A DNA stretch of 64,000 nt from a virus, in IMG/VR virus record IMGVR_UViG_3300044675_005321, positions 1 to 64,000 of that record. The stretch is one strand, 5' to 3'. Of this stretch, positions 1 through 8,426 are shown in pieces. The translations under genes were made by a program, and so were the position numbers. The notes beneath the pieces were generated by a model. It saw only the letters and a list, made by a program, of their open reading frames with translations, did not search any database and was not told the origin of the DNA. Each line of letters opens with the position of its first letter. The stretch's first letter is position 1.

Positions 1-135
1 AACAAAATTCTTACAATACATAGTAGAGTATAAAGACAAATTCGGGGCGTAATGTACTAAGAAATCATAGATAAAAAGTTTCATAATAAGATAATATACA
101 AGAAACTAGAAACACAATAAACAGGATTAAAAAAG

Positions 136-1752
136 ATGTTTAGATACTCATTTATCATAGATACATTGCTCAAGGCGATGACTCATAAGTACATTCGTAG
201 AGTCCCTAAAGGGGTAACCAAGACAGGGAAAACAAAGTATATGTACTTCTATGCAGGGCAAGAAGGTCATGGCAAGGGAGTAGCCCACGAAAGCGAACTT
301 GTACAAGGGGCTTCATTTGCATTTGGTGAACATGGTAAAAGTCGTTATCATGCACACATTACAAACGTTGATGGTGACAAGCTAACAATCAAGTACGATG
401 ATGGTGATAAAAAGGGAAAAGAAGAAACCATGACAAAGAAGCAATTTCAATCGTTAATTCATGGTGAACATTCCCAAGCTATCAAGCAAGCTCAAAGCAA
501 AGCTGAAAAGCAGTTACAAGAAGCTAAGATTGGCAAAGAAAAGGGCGTTAAATTCTCAGATAAGACAATGAGTAAACTTGAAGAACGAGTCAAGAATTTA
601 CAGGGGCTTACTCAAAAACAAGAGCAAGTTAAACAAGAGGAAAAGAAGAAAAAGACTACTCCAAAGAAAAAAGAACAAGCAAGTGAAGATGATATTGTCA
701 AGAATGTTACTAAAGAAACAATTGGGAAAGTTCTTAAAAGTGATTTATTGAACTGCACAAATAGAACTGCATACGATGGATCATCACAATTTAATTTAAC
801 GGGTATAAATGTAAACTTGGAAAGAAAACAATTTGAGGCAACGGATGGACGCGTTTTAAAAATGCTTTATTTTCCTGATGATCTAAAAGTGAATATTGAA
901 GGAAAGAGAAAATTTCAAAATGGTACTTGTTGCCTTTCTCCTAAACTAATTAAGACACTTGCCGAAAATGAGGGAAGTACAATTACTTTTGATACTGATA
1001 CTGAAATGATTCATATTTTTGACAAAAATAATAAACATATCGATCTGGATTATTCTATTACTAATCTAGCGGGGAAAGAATATCCTGATTTAGTCAGTAT
1101 GATTCAGAATCAATTTGATTTTCCCGACTACACTAAAAATACATTAACTTTTTCTAATAGTGATAAAAAATTAATATCTAGTTTTTCTAAGCTGGGGTAT
1201 GACACTAGTACGCCTTTATCTCTTATTTGTGATCAAAATGGAAAAACCTATGTTGAAGTAGAGGGTTTTTCACTATTGCCCGATTCCTTTCAAAATACAT
1301 TGATAAAGCGTGTTGATAATAAAAAATTATGGAATGCGATTCATGATCAAGAAGGCATACAATTAGATAGTACGTATAAAAAAAAATGGAATCTAGATGT
1401 TATTCGTAATCGAAAAACTAAAGAAGTAATTGGAGTTTGCGCTATATACCAAAAACGGGGAAATGGTACAGCATTTGATGATATACTTACTATTGGATTG
1501 CCAAACGATATTATCAATCTTATACATGCTGAAGAAAATGATAATTTGAAACAACCAAGTGATGGGCTTTCTGTTATTATTCCTACAAATATCAAATCAA
1601 ATGTAGATTCTGATAAAACAAAAAAGTATAGGATTGATCAGTTTGTTAATATTGTCAATTCAGTGGATAAACTAACAGTTCCAGATGAGAACATTTCAAT
1701 GTTTACTAATAATCAAAATGTACAAGGCTTGATTATGCCTATCATTAGATAA
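136..1752 (+). CDS. Head-operon protein with HKYIRR module and sliding-clamp-like domain
   Basis: A 538-residue protein upstream of the prohead protease. Residues 17-43 carry a module (HKYIRRVPKGVTKTGKTKY) shared almost exactly with the protein at 61247; such modules are common in phage head-associated proteins. Residues 55-110 look like a small beta-rich SH3-like domain. Residues 112-185 are a Lys/Glu-rich helical linker. Residues 195-325 resemble domain 2 of a bacterial beta clamp: a helix, then GINV, EATDGRVL (canonical ATDGHRL), LSPKLIKTL, a beta hairpin, and GKEYPDLVSMI (canonical EFPDxxxxIP). Residues 340-538 may be a third clamp-like domain but are divergent. The start at 136 is preferred because MFRY..LLKA parallels the paralogue's N-terminus; an internal ATG at 178 exists. 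The clamp resemblance is read by eye; a role in DNA loading or head assembly is inference. Confidence 0.75.
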   Translation: MFRYSFIIDTLLKAMTHKYIRRVPKGVTKTGKTKYMYFYAGQEGHGKGVAHESELVQGASFAFGEHGKSRYHAHITNVDGDKLTIKYDDGDKKGKEETMTKKQFQSLIHGEHSQAIKQAQSKAEKQLQEAKIGKEKGVKFSDKTMSKLEERVKNLQGLTQKQEQVKQEEKKKKTTPKKKEQASEDDIVKNVTKETIGKVLKSDLLNCTNRTAYDGSSQFNLTGINVNLERKQFEATDGRVLKMLYFPDDLKVNIEGKRKFQNGTCCLSPKLIKTLAENEGSTITFDTDTEMIHIFDKNNKHIDLDYSITNLAGKEYPDLVSMIQNQFDFPDYTKNTLTFSNSDKKLISSFSKLGYDTSTPLSLICDQNGKTYVEVEGFSLLPDSFQNTLIKRVDNKKLWNAIHDQEGIQLDSTYKKKWNLDVIRNRKTKEVIGVCAIYQKRGNGTAFDDILTIGLPNDIINLIHAEENDNLKQPSDGLSVIIPTNIKSNVDSDKTKKYRIDQFVNIVNSVDKLTVPDENISMFTNNQNVQGLIMPIIR

Positions 1753-1813
1753 ATATGCAATTAAGTAAATAATGATTTAAGATACTCTCAAGACAAAGAA
1801 AGAGAGTGTAAAG

Positions 1814-2842
1814 ATGCCATTTAAGAATGAACATGCATCAAGACAAACAGACCCCCAACAATACAAAGACTTTAGACGCTACCAGCCTAAAGGGTTTCCC
1901 AAGGGTGTATCTGTGATCTTAGGTATTGATGATAAGGGGAAAACTGAAATTCAAAGTATCCGAGCAAACAAAGACGACATGTCACCATCTGAATTTAAGC
2001 AATGGTTAAAAGAGCATGATTTCAAAGATGAGGTAGAAGAGGCGCAACTTGAGAAAGGCAATTACTTTGCTACTTGGATTCCCTTCACTACTCTTGCTAA
2101 AGCGAAAAAAGATAATGATGAACCTGAAATCATGGATGACAATGTAGGCATGATCGCCGGTATCGTATCAACTGATGATATGGATTTTGAAGGTGAGAAG
2201 ATCAATCAAAGCGGCCTTGATTGGTCGTACTTTTTGAACAATGGTTGGTTTAATCATGAGCATAGGCCAGGGCCTGAAGCGGTTTTGGGGCATCCTACAA
2301 AGATTGAAAAGGTAGATGATCATAAAACACGTGTAGAAGGTAAATTGTATCTATCAAAACCATTAGCGAAAGAATGCTATGATACAGCGGTAGCAATGCA
2401 AAAGGCCGGCGGGGAAAGATGCCTTGGTTTTTCAATTGAGGGAAAAGTGACACTTCGGGACCCTATCCAGCCTAAGAAGGTACTTAAGGCGAATGTGATC
2501 AATGTGGCTATCACTTCGCACCCTGTCAATCCTAATACTAATCTAGAAATTATCGCAAAGTCGATGAATGTTGGATATCAAGAAGCGGCGATTCCTGATG
2601 CTGATGCTTCAATGTCATCACTTGTAGAACAATCACTAGCGCAAAAAGTATCAAGCGCAACATACGGAGCGAACAACAAAGCGCCCAAGAAAGAGAATAG
2701 AATGATTAGCAAAGAAGCCTTGAAAAACAAGTTAAAAGAACACTTTAGCGACTACACTAATGAGGAATTAGAGCGCCTTCTTAAACTTGTTATGGAGTCC
2801 GCAAAAAATAAGAGTCAAGAAAAACTAAGAGATTATGAGTAA
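1814..2842 (+). CDS. Prohead (head maturation) protease
   Basis: A 342-residue protein of the phage prohead protease type, which cleaves scaffold and capsid precursors inside the assembling head. Visible family features are the central MIAGIVSTDDMDFEGEKI strand, the NHEH histidine region near residue 150, a GFSIEGKV strand near residue 210 and VINVAITSHPVNPNTNLE near 230-247, where the serine-containing segment sits. The C-terminal 70 residues are polar, as expected of a region removed on maturation. It lies directly upstream of the scaffold-like and capsid genes, the normal order. The start is preceded by an AGAGAG purine stretch. Confidence 0.9.
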   Translation: MPFKNEHASRQTDPQQYKDFRRYQPKGFPKGVSVILGIDDKGKTEIQSIRANKDDMSPSEFKQWLKEHDFKDEVEEAQLEKGNYFATWIPFTTLAKAKKDNDEPEIMDDNVGMIAGIVSTDDMDFEGEKINQSGLDWSYFLNNGWFNHEHRPGPEAVLGHPTKIEKVDDHKTRVEGKLYLSKPLAKECYDTAVAMQKAGGERCLGFSIEGKVTLRDPIQPKKVLKANVINVAITSHPVNPNTNLEIIAKSMNVGYQEAAIPDADASMSSLVEQSLAQKVSSATYGANNKAPKKENRMISKEALKNKLKEHFSDYTNEELERLLKLVMESAKNKSQEKLRDYE

Positions 2843-2898
2843 AAAGCTTGAAAAATACTTTGAACTCTAAAACAATGATCTATATAGGAGAATTTACG

Positions 2899-3606
2899 AT
2901 GAATAACGATTTAATCAAGCATCTTATGAATAAAGGGATGAGTGAGGCCGACGCCGTACAAGTCGCCGAAGGTTTCACCCCCGACGCCGTCAATGTTGAC
3001 GATTTAACAATCGCCCTTGATGATCTATCTAAAGCAATGAAAATGGATGATCAAGATCAAATGAACGCCAAAAAAGCAAAGAAGGCCAAAACTCAAGGTT
3101 CTTTGTTTGAAAAGGGCGATGATGAAGATGGTTCTTCTTCTGAAGATGGTTCATCTTACGACGATGAAGATGAAGATGAAGATGAAGACAAGATGGAAAA
3201 AGCTATGATGGAGATGGCAAAAGGTACCGATGCCATCCTTGACGCTATGGACAAGCAATATAAAGCAATGCTTAAAGCGGTTGAAGCTTGTACAAAAGAA
3301 ATCAAGGCAATGAAGGACACAGGGGCGGGCAAAATGCAACAAATGGAGAAATCTTTAAATCGTGCATTGCTTGAACCCGTCGCCCCTACTTCTATCAATT
3401 TCAATAAGATTCCATATGTAGAACAAACAGCTAAAGCGCCTAGTTTCACTACTCAAGACGTAATGAACAAGGCCTTATCTTTAGTTCGTTCCGAGTCTGA
3501 TTGGTCTAGAAAGTCCGAACTTACAAGCGCAATTTCTAGATTAAGCGTTGGCGCTAATCCTCAAGAGATCGTCGCCGAATTTAACATCAATATGAATAGC
3601 AAATAA
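2899..3606 (+). CDS. Capsid assembly scaffold-like protein
   Basis: About 235 residues between protease and capsid, the usual place of the scaffold. The sequence is rich in charge and helix: a KKAKKAK patch, a run of Asp/Glu (DDEDEDEDEDK) near the middle, then a Met/Lys helical stretch. The open frame begins at a TTG at 2848, but the ATG at 2899 follows a clear AGGAG (2886-2890) with proper spacing, so that start is used. No homology is recognised; the scaffold role is inferred from position, acidity and predicted helicity. Confidence 0.75.
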   Translation: MNNDLIKHLMNKGMSEADAVQVAEGFTPDAVNVDDLTIALDDLSKAMKMDDQDQMNAKKAKKAKTQGSLFEKGDDEDGSSSEDGSSYDDEDEDEDEDKMEKAMMEMAKGTDAILDAMDKQYKAMLKAVEACTKEIKAMKDTGAGKMQQMEKSLNRALLEPVAPTSINFNKIPYVEQTAKAPSFTTQDVMNKALSLVRSESDWSRKSELTSAISRLSVGANPQEIVAEFNINMNSK

Positions 3607-3620
3607 AGAGAGAGTAGAAC

Positions 3621-5051
3621 ATGAGTTTCAATTCATTAAATATCCCACAAGCAAACGGGCTCGTTTCCGCTGCTGATCTAGCTGATTTAAACAGCGCCCT
3701 TCGCAAGTCTGCAACTATTGGCTACCAAACCCCCGCCGGCACTTCCGGTGGTGATACAGGTTCTTTAAGTCCTTTAGTTCCTCAAAGCATTGAAAACATT
3801 TTGGCAAGTGCTACTTATAGTATGAAGCAACTTGCTTTATGGCCTGCAATGCCTAAAGTATCTGTTACTAATACCTTACACGAATACGCCGTAATCAATT
3901 CTCATGGCTTAGATATTGATCCATTTATTAGCGAAGGTTCCGCCGGTACTACAAATCGCTCTGAATATCAAAGAAAGTCAATTCGTATCAAGTACTTAGC
4001 TGAAAGAAGAGAAGTAACTGACGTAGGAACCTTGGTTGGCTTGATTGGCGCTAATCAAAATGCGATTGCTTTAGAAACAGAACGCGGCACACTCTCTTTG
4101 CTTGCTAAGCTTGAAAAAGCAATGTTCCACGCTAAAGAAAGTAATAATCCTTTACATTTCGATGGTATCATTCATCAAATTGAATCATATAACAATGGTT
4201 CAAATGTATTTGATGCCCGCGGCGCAAGTCCATCACCTAGACTTCTTCAAGACATTTTGGCTAAGCTTTATTCTGCGCCTTTATATGGTACCCCTGATTG
4301 TATCTATGTAACCCCAGATATTCATGGCGAATTGATCAAGTTTGCCGTTCAATTTGGCCGCCATGATCAATTGGTTCTTACTAATTCTTCATCTATTACA
4401 TATGGTACTCAAGAAATTTCTATCATGGGCCCAGTCGGACCAGTACCAGTAAAGAGCGCCCCATTCTTGGCGAACAATGGTAAAGCGCCATCCACAGGAA
4501 GCGCAACCACAGGCGCCGCCGCTGCCCCTGTTCTTTCTTCTGCGGTTGTTGCTGCTGATCTTGCGTCTCAATTTGAAGCGAATGACGCGGGCGATTATTT
4601 CTATAAGATCGTAGCAATCAACAATAGTGGTTATTCCGCTGCCGTCACTTCTGCCGCTAAGACCGTAGCCGCCGGCGATAAAGTAACTTTGACTATTGCT
4701 CAACAATCAGACGCAATCTATTTCAAGATTTTCAGAACACCAGTAGACAAGCCAGCAACAGAAGCGGTATTGATCAGCGAAATTCCCGCTACCAATGGCG
4801 CGGCTACTGTGTTTGTTGATCGTAATGAAAACATTCCTAACGGGCATAAGATCGTATTTGTTCAACATAGTTCCGAAGTTATGGAATTTGCAAAATTACT
4901 TGACTTCTTCAGACGCCCCCTCGCTGAAGTACAAACCAGCAAACCATTTTTACTCATGCTTTTTGGTTCACCTATTGTTAAGGTTCCTTCTAAGTGTTGG
5001 GTTGTCAAGAATGTTCGTGTGGGTTCAAGCTTGATCGAAAAATTGAGCTAA
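3621..5051 (+). CDS. Major capsid protein with Ig-like insertion
   Basis: A 476-residue protein after protease and scaffold. The N-terminal 280 residues read as an HK97-fold phage capsid protein: a flexible N-arm, SIRIKYLAERREVTDVGTL, and DCIYVTPDIHGELIKFA. Residues about 295-410 form a distinct segment rich in Ala, Thr and Val with alternating strands (DYFYKIVAINNSGYSA, AIYFKIFRTP) typical of an immunoglobulin or fibronectin III type decoration domain. The capsid core resumes at HKIVFVQHSSEVMEFAKLLDF. It is probably the most abundant virion protein. The insertion may be exposed on the capsid surface. Confidence 0.88.
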   Translation: MSFNSLNIPQANGLVSAADLADLNSALRKSATIGYQTPAGTSGGDTGSLSPLVPQSIENILASATYSMKQLALWPAMPKVSVTNTLHEYAVINSHGLDIDPFISEGSAGTTNRSEYQRKSIRIKYLAERREVTDVGTLVGLIGANQNAIALETERGTLSLLAKLEKAMFHAKESNNPLHFDGIIHQIESYNNGSNVFDARGASPSPRLLQDILAKLYSAPLYGTPDCIYVTPDIHGELIKFAVQFGRHDQLVLTNSSSITYGTQEISIMGPVGPVPVKSAPFLANNGKAPSTGSATTGAAAAPVLSSAVVAADLASQFEANDAGDYFYKIVAINNSGYSAAVTSAAKTVAAGDKVTLTIAQQSDAIYFKIFRTPVDKPATEAVLISEIPATNGAATVFVDRNENIPNGHKIVFVQHSSEVMEFAKLLDFFRRPLAEVQTSKPFLLMLFGSPIVKVPSKCWVVKNVRVGSSLIEKLS

Positions 5052-5144
5052 GTTTATTATTTACTTATTTAATATGAAATTATGATAATATGAGGGCATA
5101 GAATAAAAGTTCTAAAACTCAATGTTTTAGATTTAAGGTGTCCC
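5052..5144 (+). promoter_or_regulatory. Gap with possible late promoter before neck genes
   Basis: An AT-rich gap between capsid and connector genes. It contains TATGATAATATGAG at about 5082-5095, which could be a -10 region. No matching TTGACA is present. Similar TATAAT/TATAC cores occur before other late genes, for example near 8394, 61208, 62310 and 59576. This is weak evidence for late promoters that need a phage activator or have no -35 box. Confidence 0.3.
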
Positions 5145-6113
5145 ATGAGTACTACAACGCTACTAGATATCATTACGCCCGATTACCTCAAGAAAACTTC
5201 TTTATTAGGCGTTGACTTGACCACAGACGACGGCGCCCCCTTCCCGAATGAAATTTATGAAACTTCGATTCAAGCATCTATTCAACACATAGAAAACGAT
5301 ATCGGAATCAATCTAGAACCCTTCAAGGTGTCTAGAGAGACGCACGACGCCGAAAGACAAGGGCGCTTCTCTTATTGGCCTATGAAGCTTGATTATAGGC
5401 CTATCGTATCAATTGATAAAGTTCGTATTAGATTTGGTTCTTTCCAGCCCGTAGATTTGCCCGTATCTTGGATTCGTATGGTGTCCGCTATTCATGGGCA
5501 AATGCATATCATCCCATCTCAAGAGAGCTTAGGATCATATTTTTTTACGGCCGGTATGCCTATTTTAGGGAATTACGGAATTTTCTATGAAGGGCGGGAC
5601 TTTATACCAGGCTACTTTGAGTTTGATTATACAGCGGGATTTGAAACAAGAAAAGAAACTATCACATTTCCAGCGGGGCAAACTCAATTTACTGTCAATC
5701 TTAGTCGTCATTGTTTCTTAAAATATCGTATTGCACTAACATTACCGGCGGGGGTTTCGGGTAAAGCAATAACACTTGGTCAAGATTCCTTTGTGATTGA
5801 GTTAACAAATGCCCCCGTAGCTGATATTCAGATTACATATCTACTTGATACGTTGCCTAGTGATATTAAGCATATGATCACACTAAAGGCTTCAAGTAAT
5901 ATGATTTTACAAGTAGCGGGGGACTTGATACTTGGCGCCGGTATTGCATCTAGTTCTATCGGAATTGACGGCTTATCTCAAAGCATTCAAACTACTTCAT
6001 CAGCTATGTATTCGGGGTATTCATCACGTGTTGACTACTATGAAAAACAGTACGATGCATTAAAGAAGGCTGTTAAAGCACAGTACAAAATTAACCAGTT
6101 TGGAGTAATCTAA
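5145..6113 (+). CDS. Head-tail connector (adaptor) protein
   Basis: A 322-residue protein immediately after the capsid gene. The N-terminus is helical with an ETSIQASIQHIENDIG helix typical of gp6-like connector proteins that bind below the portal. The rest is strand-rich (YFEFDYTAGFETRKETI and following) and the C-terminus is again helical (LPSDIKHMITLKASSNM). The longer-than-usual centre suggests an inserted beta domain. The gene abuts the next one with no gap, consistent with a neck operon. The assignment rests on fold-like features and gene order. Confidence 0.65.
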   Translation: MSTTTLLDIITPDYLKKTSLLGVDLTTDDGAPFPNEIYETSIQASIQHIENDIGINLEPFKVSRETHDAERQGRFSYWPMKLDYRPIVSIDKVRIRFGSFQPVDLPVSWIRMVSAIHGQMHIIPSQESLGSYFFTAGMPILGNYGIFYEGRDFIPGYFEFDYTAGFETRKETITFPAGQTQFTVNLSRHCFLKYRIALTLPAGVSGKAITLGQDSFVIELTNAPVADIQITYLLDTLPSDIKHMITLKASSNMILQVAGDLILGAGIASSSIGIDGLSQSIQTTSSAMYSGYSSRVDYYEKQYDALKKAVKAQYKINQFGVI

Positions 6114-6941
6114 ATGACTACTATTAATCCTAGAGTTCCAACAAAACTACGCCCCCGCGTGGATTGGTTAAATGAAGAGTTCAGAAAACAATTCTTTACA
6201 AGATCTATGCTTGTATCTTGGGAAATGTGCGCTGAATGCCCATGCTCAAATAAAGGCGGCGCGGTCATCCTTGATCTTCCTAGCATTGATACAAATCTAG
6301 AGAAACAAGGCGAAGTTCGTTCTGATTGCCCTTTATGCAAGGGTATTGGTTATTTTTGGCATAGCAAACAGGATACTAGAGCATTGATCACAAGCGCAAG
6401 TTCTGATGAATCAAGGTTTCATGAATATGGGGAATACGCGCGGGGAATGGTCAATATTACATTGCTTCCAGAAACTTTGCCCTCATTCGGTGATCGCTTT
6501 ACAATGGTAGATTCTAGCATGATTTTTAAAGAGACAAAGACACGAAAGGCCGGCGCGGTACAATCTCTTAGGAATCCTATTGTTCCTCGTGTACTAGATA
6601 CACAAGGCGGGGCAACAACGCTTAGAGTCCTTCATCTACATGTTGCAAATAGTACAGGTTTAGGCGTGCTCAATGGTTCACTCATTGAAGGGACAGACTT
6701 TGAAGTCAATCAAGATGGAGACATTGATTTTACTAAAGGGGATCTAAATGGCAAAGCGCCGGCGGTTGGCGTTCGTTTCTCTATTTCTTATTATGGTCAT
6801 CCTAGATACTATGTAGCCGATAACCCGCATACGCACAGAGATTCAAGATATGTTCGCAAGAGTATTGATGAACAAATTAGATTGATGCCAGTTCAATGTA
6901 AAGCAACCTTAGAATTTATGGGGGTTGGTTTAAATGGTTAA
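6114..6941 (+). CDS. Neck or head-closure protein with Cys-rich zinc site
   Basis: A 275-residue protein in the neck operon. Near residues 39-80 it has a CAECPC and CPLCKGIG pair, a likely zinc knuckle. The C-terminal part is a strand-rich domain ending in VRFSISYYGHPRYYVADNPH. It overlaps the next gene by 8 bases (6934-6941). Position between connector and sheath suggests a head-closure or stopper role; no firm homology is claimed. Confidence 0.6.
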   Translation: MTTINPRVPTKLRPRVDWLNEEFRKQFFTRSMLVSWEMCAECPCSNKGGAVILDLPSIDTNLEKQGEVRSDCPLCKGIGYFWHSKQDTRALITSASSDESRFHEYGEYARGMVNITLLPETLPSFGDRFTMVDSSMIFKETKTRKAGAVQSLRNPIVPRVLDTQGGATTLRVLHLHVANSTGLGVLNGSLIEGTDFEVNQDGDIDFTKGDLNGKAPAVGVRFSISYYGHPRYYVADNPHTHRDSRYVRKSIDEQIRLMPVQCKATLEFMGVGLNG

Positions 6942-7716
6942 TGTTAAGCGCTTATCTCTTGTAGATTTGATTGAGGGCTTAGGACTTAGTAAACAAGATC
7001 AAAAACAACGATCAAGACAATTGGCTAGCATGATTCTTGCGGAATGGTCAGCGGAGGCAAGAAGCGCCCTTAAAGGTTCTGTACAACAAAGTTATCTAAG
7101 ATCTTTATCAATCAATCAAGCAGATGAAAAGGGAATATCTGTTTCTTTGCCAAAACCAGGACAAAGCGCAACACTTGCCCTTATGTATGAATTAGGAATG
7201 GGGCCAGGGGGAATCGGTACTACGGGGCCTTATGATATGCGCAAATTTATGCTTCAAGAGAAAACTAGAAACATAAGACGGGATAAAAAAGGCAATCTAT
7301 ATTTAAATGTGCCCTTTAAAAAGAGTGCTAAGAAGCTTCAAGCAGAAAACCCCGATATCTATAAGAAAGCAAAGAAATTGGCGCCTATGATTTCTTTTCA
7401 TGCAAATGCCCACAATGTTACGCCTCAAGGCAGCCCCCGCGGCGCTAAAGGTAATCAACTACCTAGGGGGCTTGTTCCTAAAAAGGCGCCTCATCATGCT
7501 GTTGATATTTACGCCGGTATGAGGAGACAGGCTAGCGCATATTCAAATAAACAAGGCAAGCCAGTAATACAAACAAGCGGGTATATTACTTGGCGTAGGA
7601 TGACAATTGACCAAAAACCCCCAAAATGGATGCATCCAGGAATAGCGCCATTGCATCTCGCCGATCGTATTTTTAGGATACTTCCACAAATGATTAACTA
7701 TATATACGGAGTCTAA
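6934..7716 (+). CDS. Neck or tail-completion protein
   Basis: 260 residues, basic and Gly/Lys-rich in the centre (RNIRRDKKGNLYLNVPFK). The N-terminal helices followed by a GPGGIGTTGPYDMRKFML segment resemble proteins between the connector and tail terminator in myoviruses. It is translationally coupled to the preceding gene (start inside its last codons) and followed directly by the next. The function is inferred from position only. Confidence 0.55.
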   Translation: MVNVKRLSLVDLIEGLGLSKQDQKQRSRQLASMILAEWSAEARSALKGSVQQSYLRSLSINQADEKGISVSLPKPGQSATLALMYELGMGPGGIGTTGPYDMRKFMLQEKTRNIRRDKKGNLYLNVPFKKSAKKLQAENPDIYKKAKKLAPMISFHANAHNVTPQGSPRGAKGNQLPRGLVPKKAPHHAVDIYAGMRRQASAYSNKQGKPVIQTSGYITWRRMTIDQKPPKWMHPGIAPLHLADRIFRILPQMINYIYGV

Positions 7717-8364
7717 ATGTTTGATTTATTATTACTAGAAACGCTTCACAATGGTTTTGAGTACTATCTTCAAAACAAGAACGATTTTAAAGCGCTATTC
7801 TTTGGCCTCAATGATGCTACCCTTGAACAGTGGTTTTCTCTTTTTATTGCACAAAAACCCGTATTTCGTGCAAGATATGCACAAGGTACAGCGCAAGCGC
7901 CTATGATTACGATTTTGACCGGTCAAGAAGATGTACAAGAAAAGTTCATGGGCAAGACTGAGTATCGTGCGAATGATGGTAGAATGGTGGTTGGCTACAA
8001 TGTTTCAGAGAATGCACAAGCGGTCATCTTTGCTAAATCCCCCGAACTTGCAAGAATTTATTTCATTGTACTACGTGCAGCATTTGAGCAAGGCGCAAGG
8101 GCGATCATGAAGGCGGGGTACTCTCAAACAGCCTATGAGGGTACAACGCTACTAGATCCAGAAGAAGAACTATCAAGCGAAGAATTAGGGATCTATGTTC
8201 GCAAGATGAACTTTAGCGCCAGTTATCCAGTCGCGATTAAGCTTACAAAAGAGGCTGAATTTGGGGATCAACCCACATATTCAAACATTGATAATATTCT
8301 TGTTTTAGCAAGTGATCAAGAAAAGAATAATATTCGGGGTGGAGTATCACCCGAAACAGAATAA
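7717..8364 (+). CDS. Tail terminator-like protein
   Basis: 215 residues, last of the four neck genes, just before the sheath. It has an N-terminal helix, a strand-rich centre (YRANDGRMVVGYNVSENAQAV), then a helix (SPELARIYFIVLRAAFEQGA) and a final strand segment (MNFSASYPVAIK). This order fits tail terminator or completion proteins that cap the tube. The start follows a GGAG at 7707. It is not recognised by sequence alone. Confidence 0.5.
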   Translation: MFDLLLLETLHNGFEYYLQNKNDFKALFFGLNDATLEQWFSLFIAQKPVFRARYAQGTAQAPMITILTGQEDVQEKFMGKTEYRANDGRMVVGYNVSENAQAVIFAKSPELARIYFIVLRAAFEQGARAIMKAGYSQTAYEGTTLLDPEEELSSEELGIYVRKMNFSASYPVAIKLTKEAEFGDQPTYSNIDNILVLASDQEKNNIRGGVSPETE

Positions 8365-8426
8365 AAAATCAAACATGAAACTTTTATTTATTTTATAATA
8401 GAAAAGAAACATGAAGGAGTTTACAC

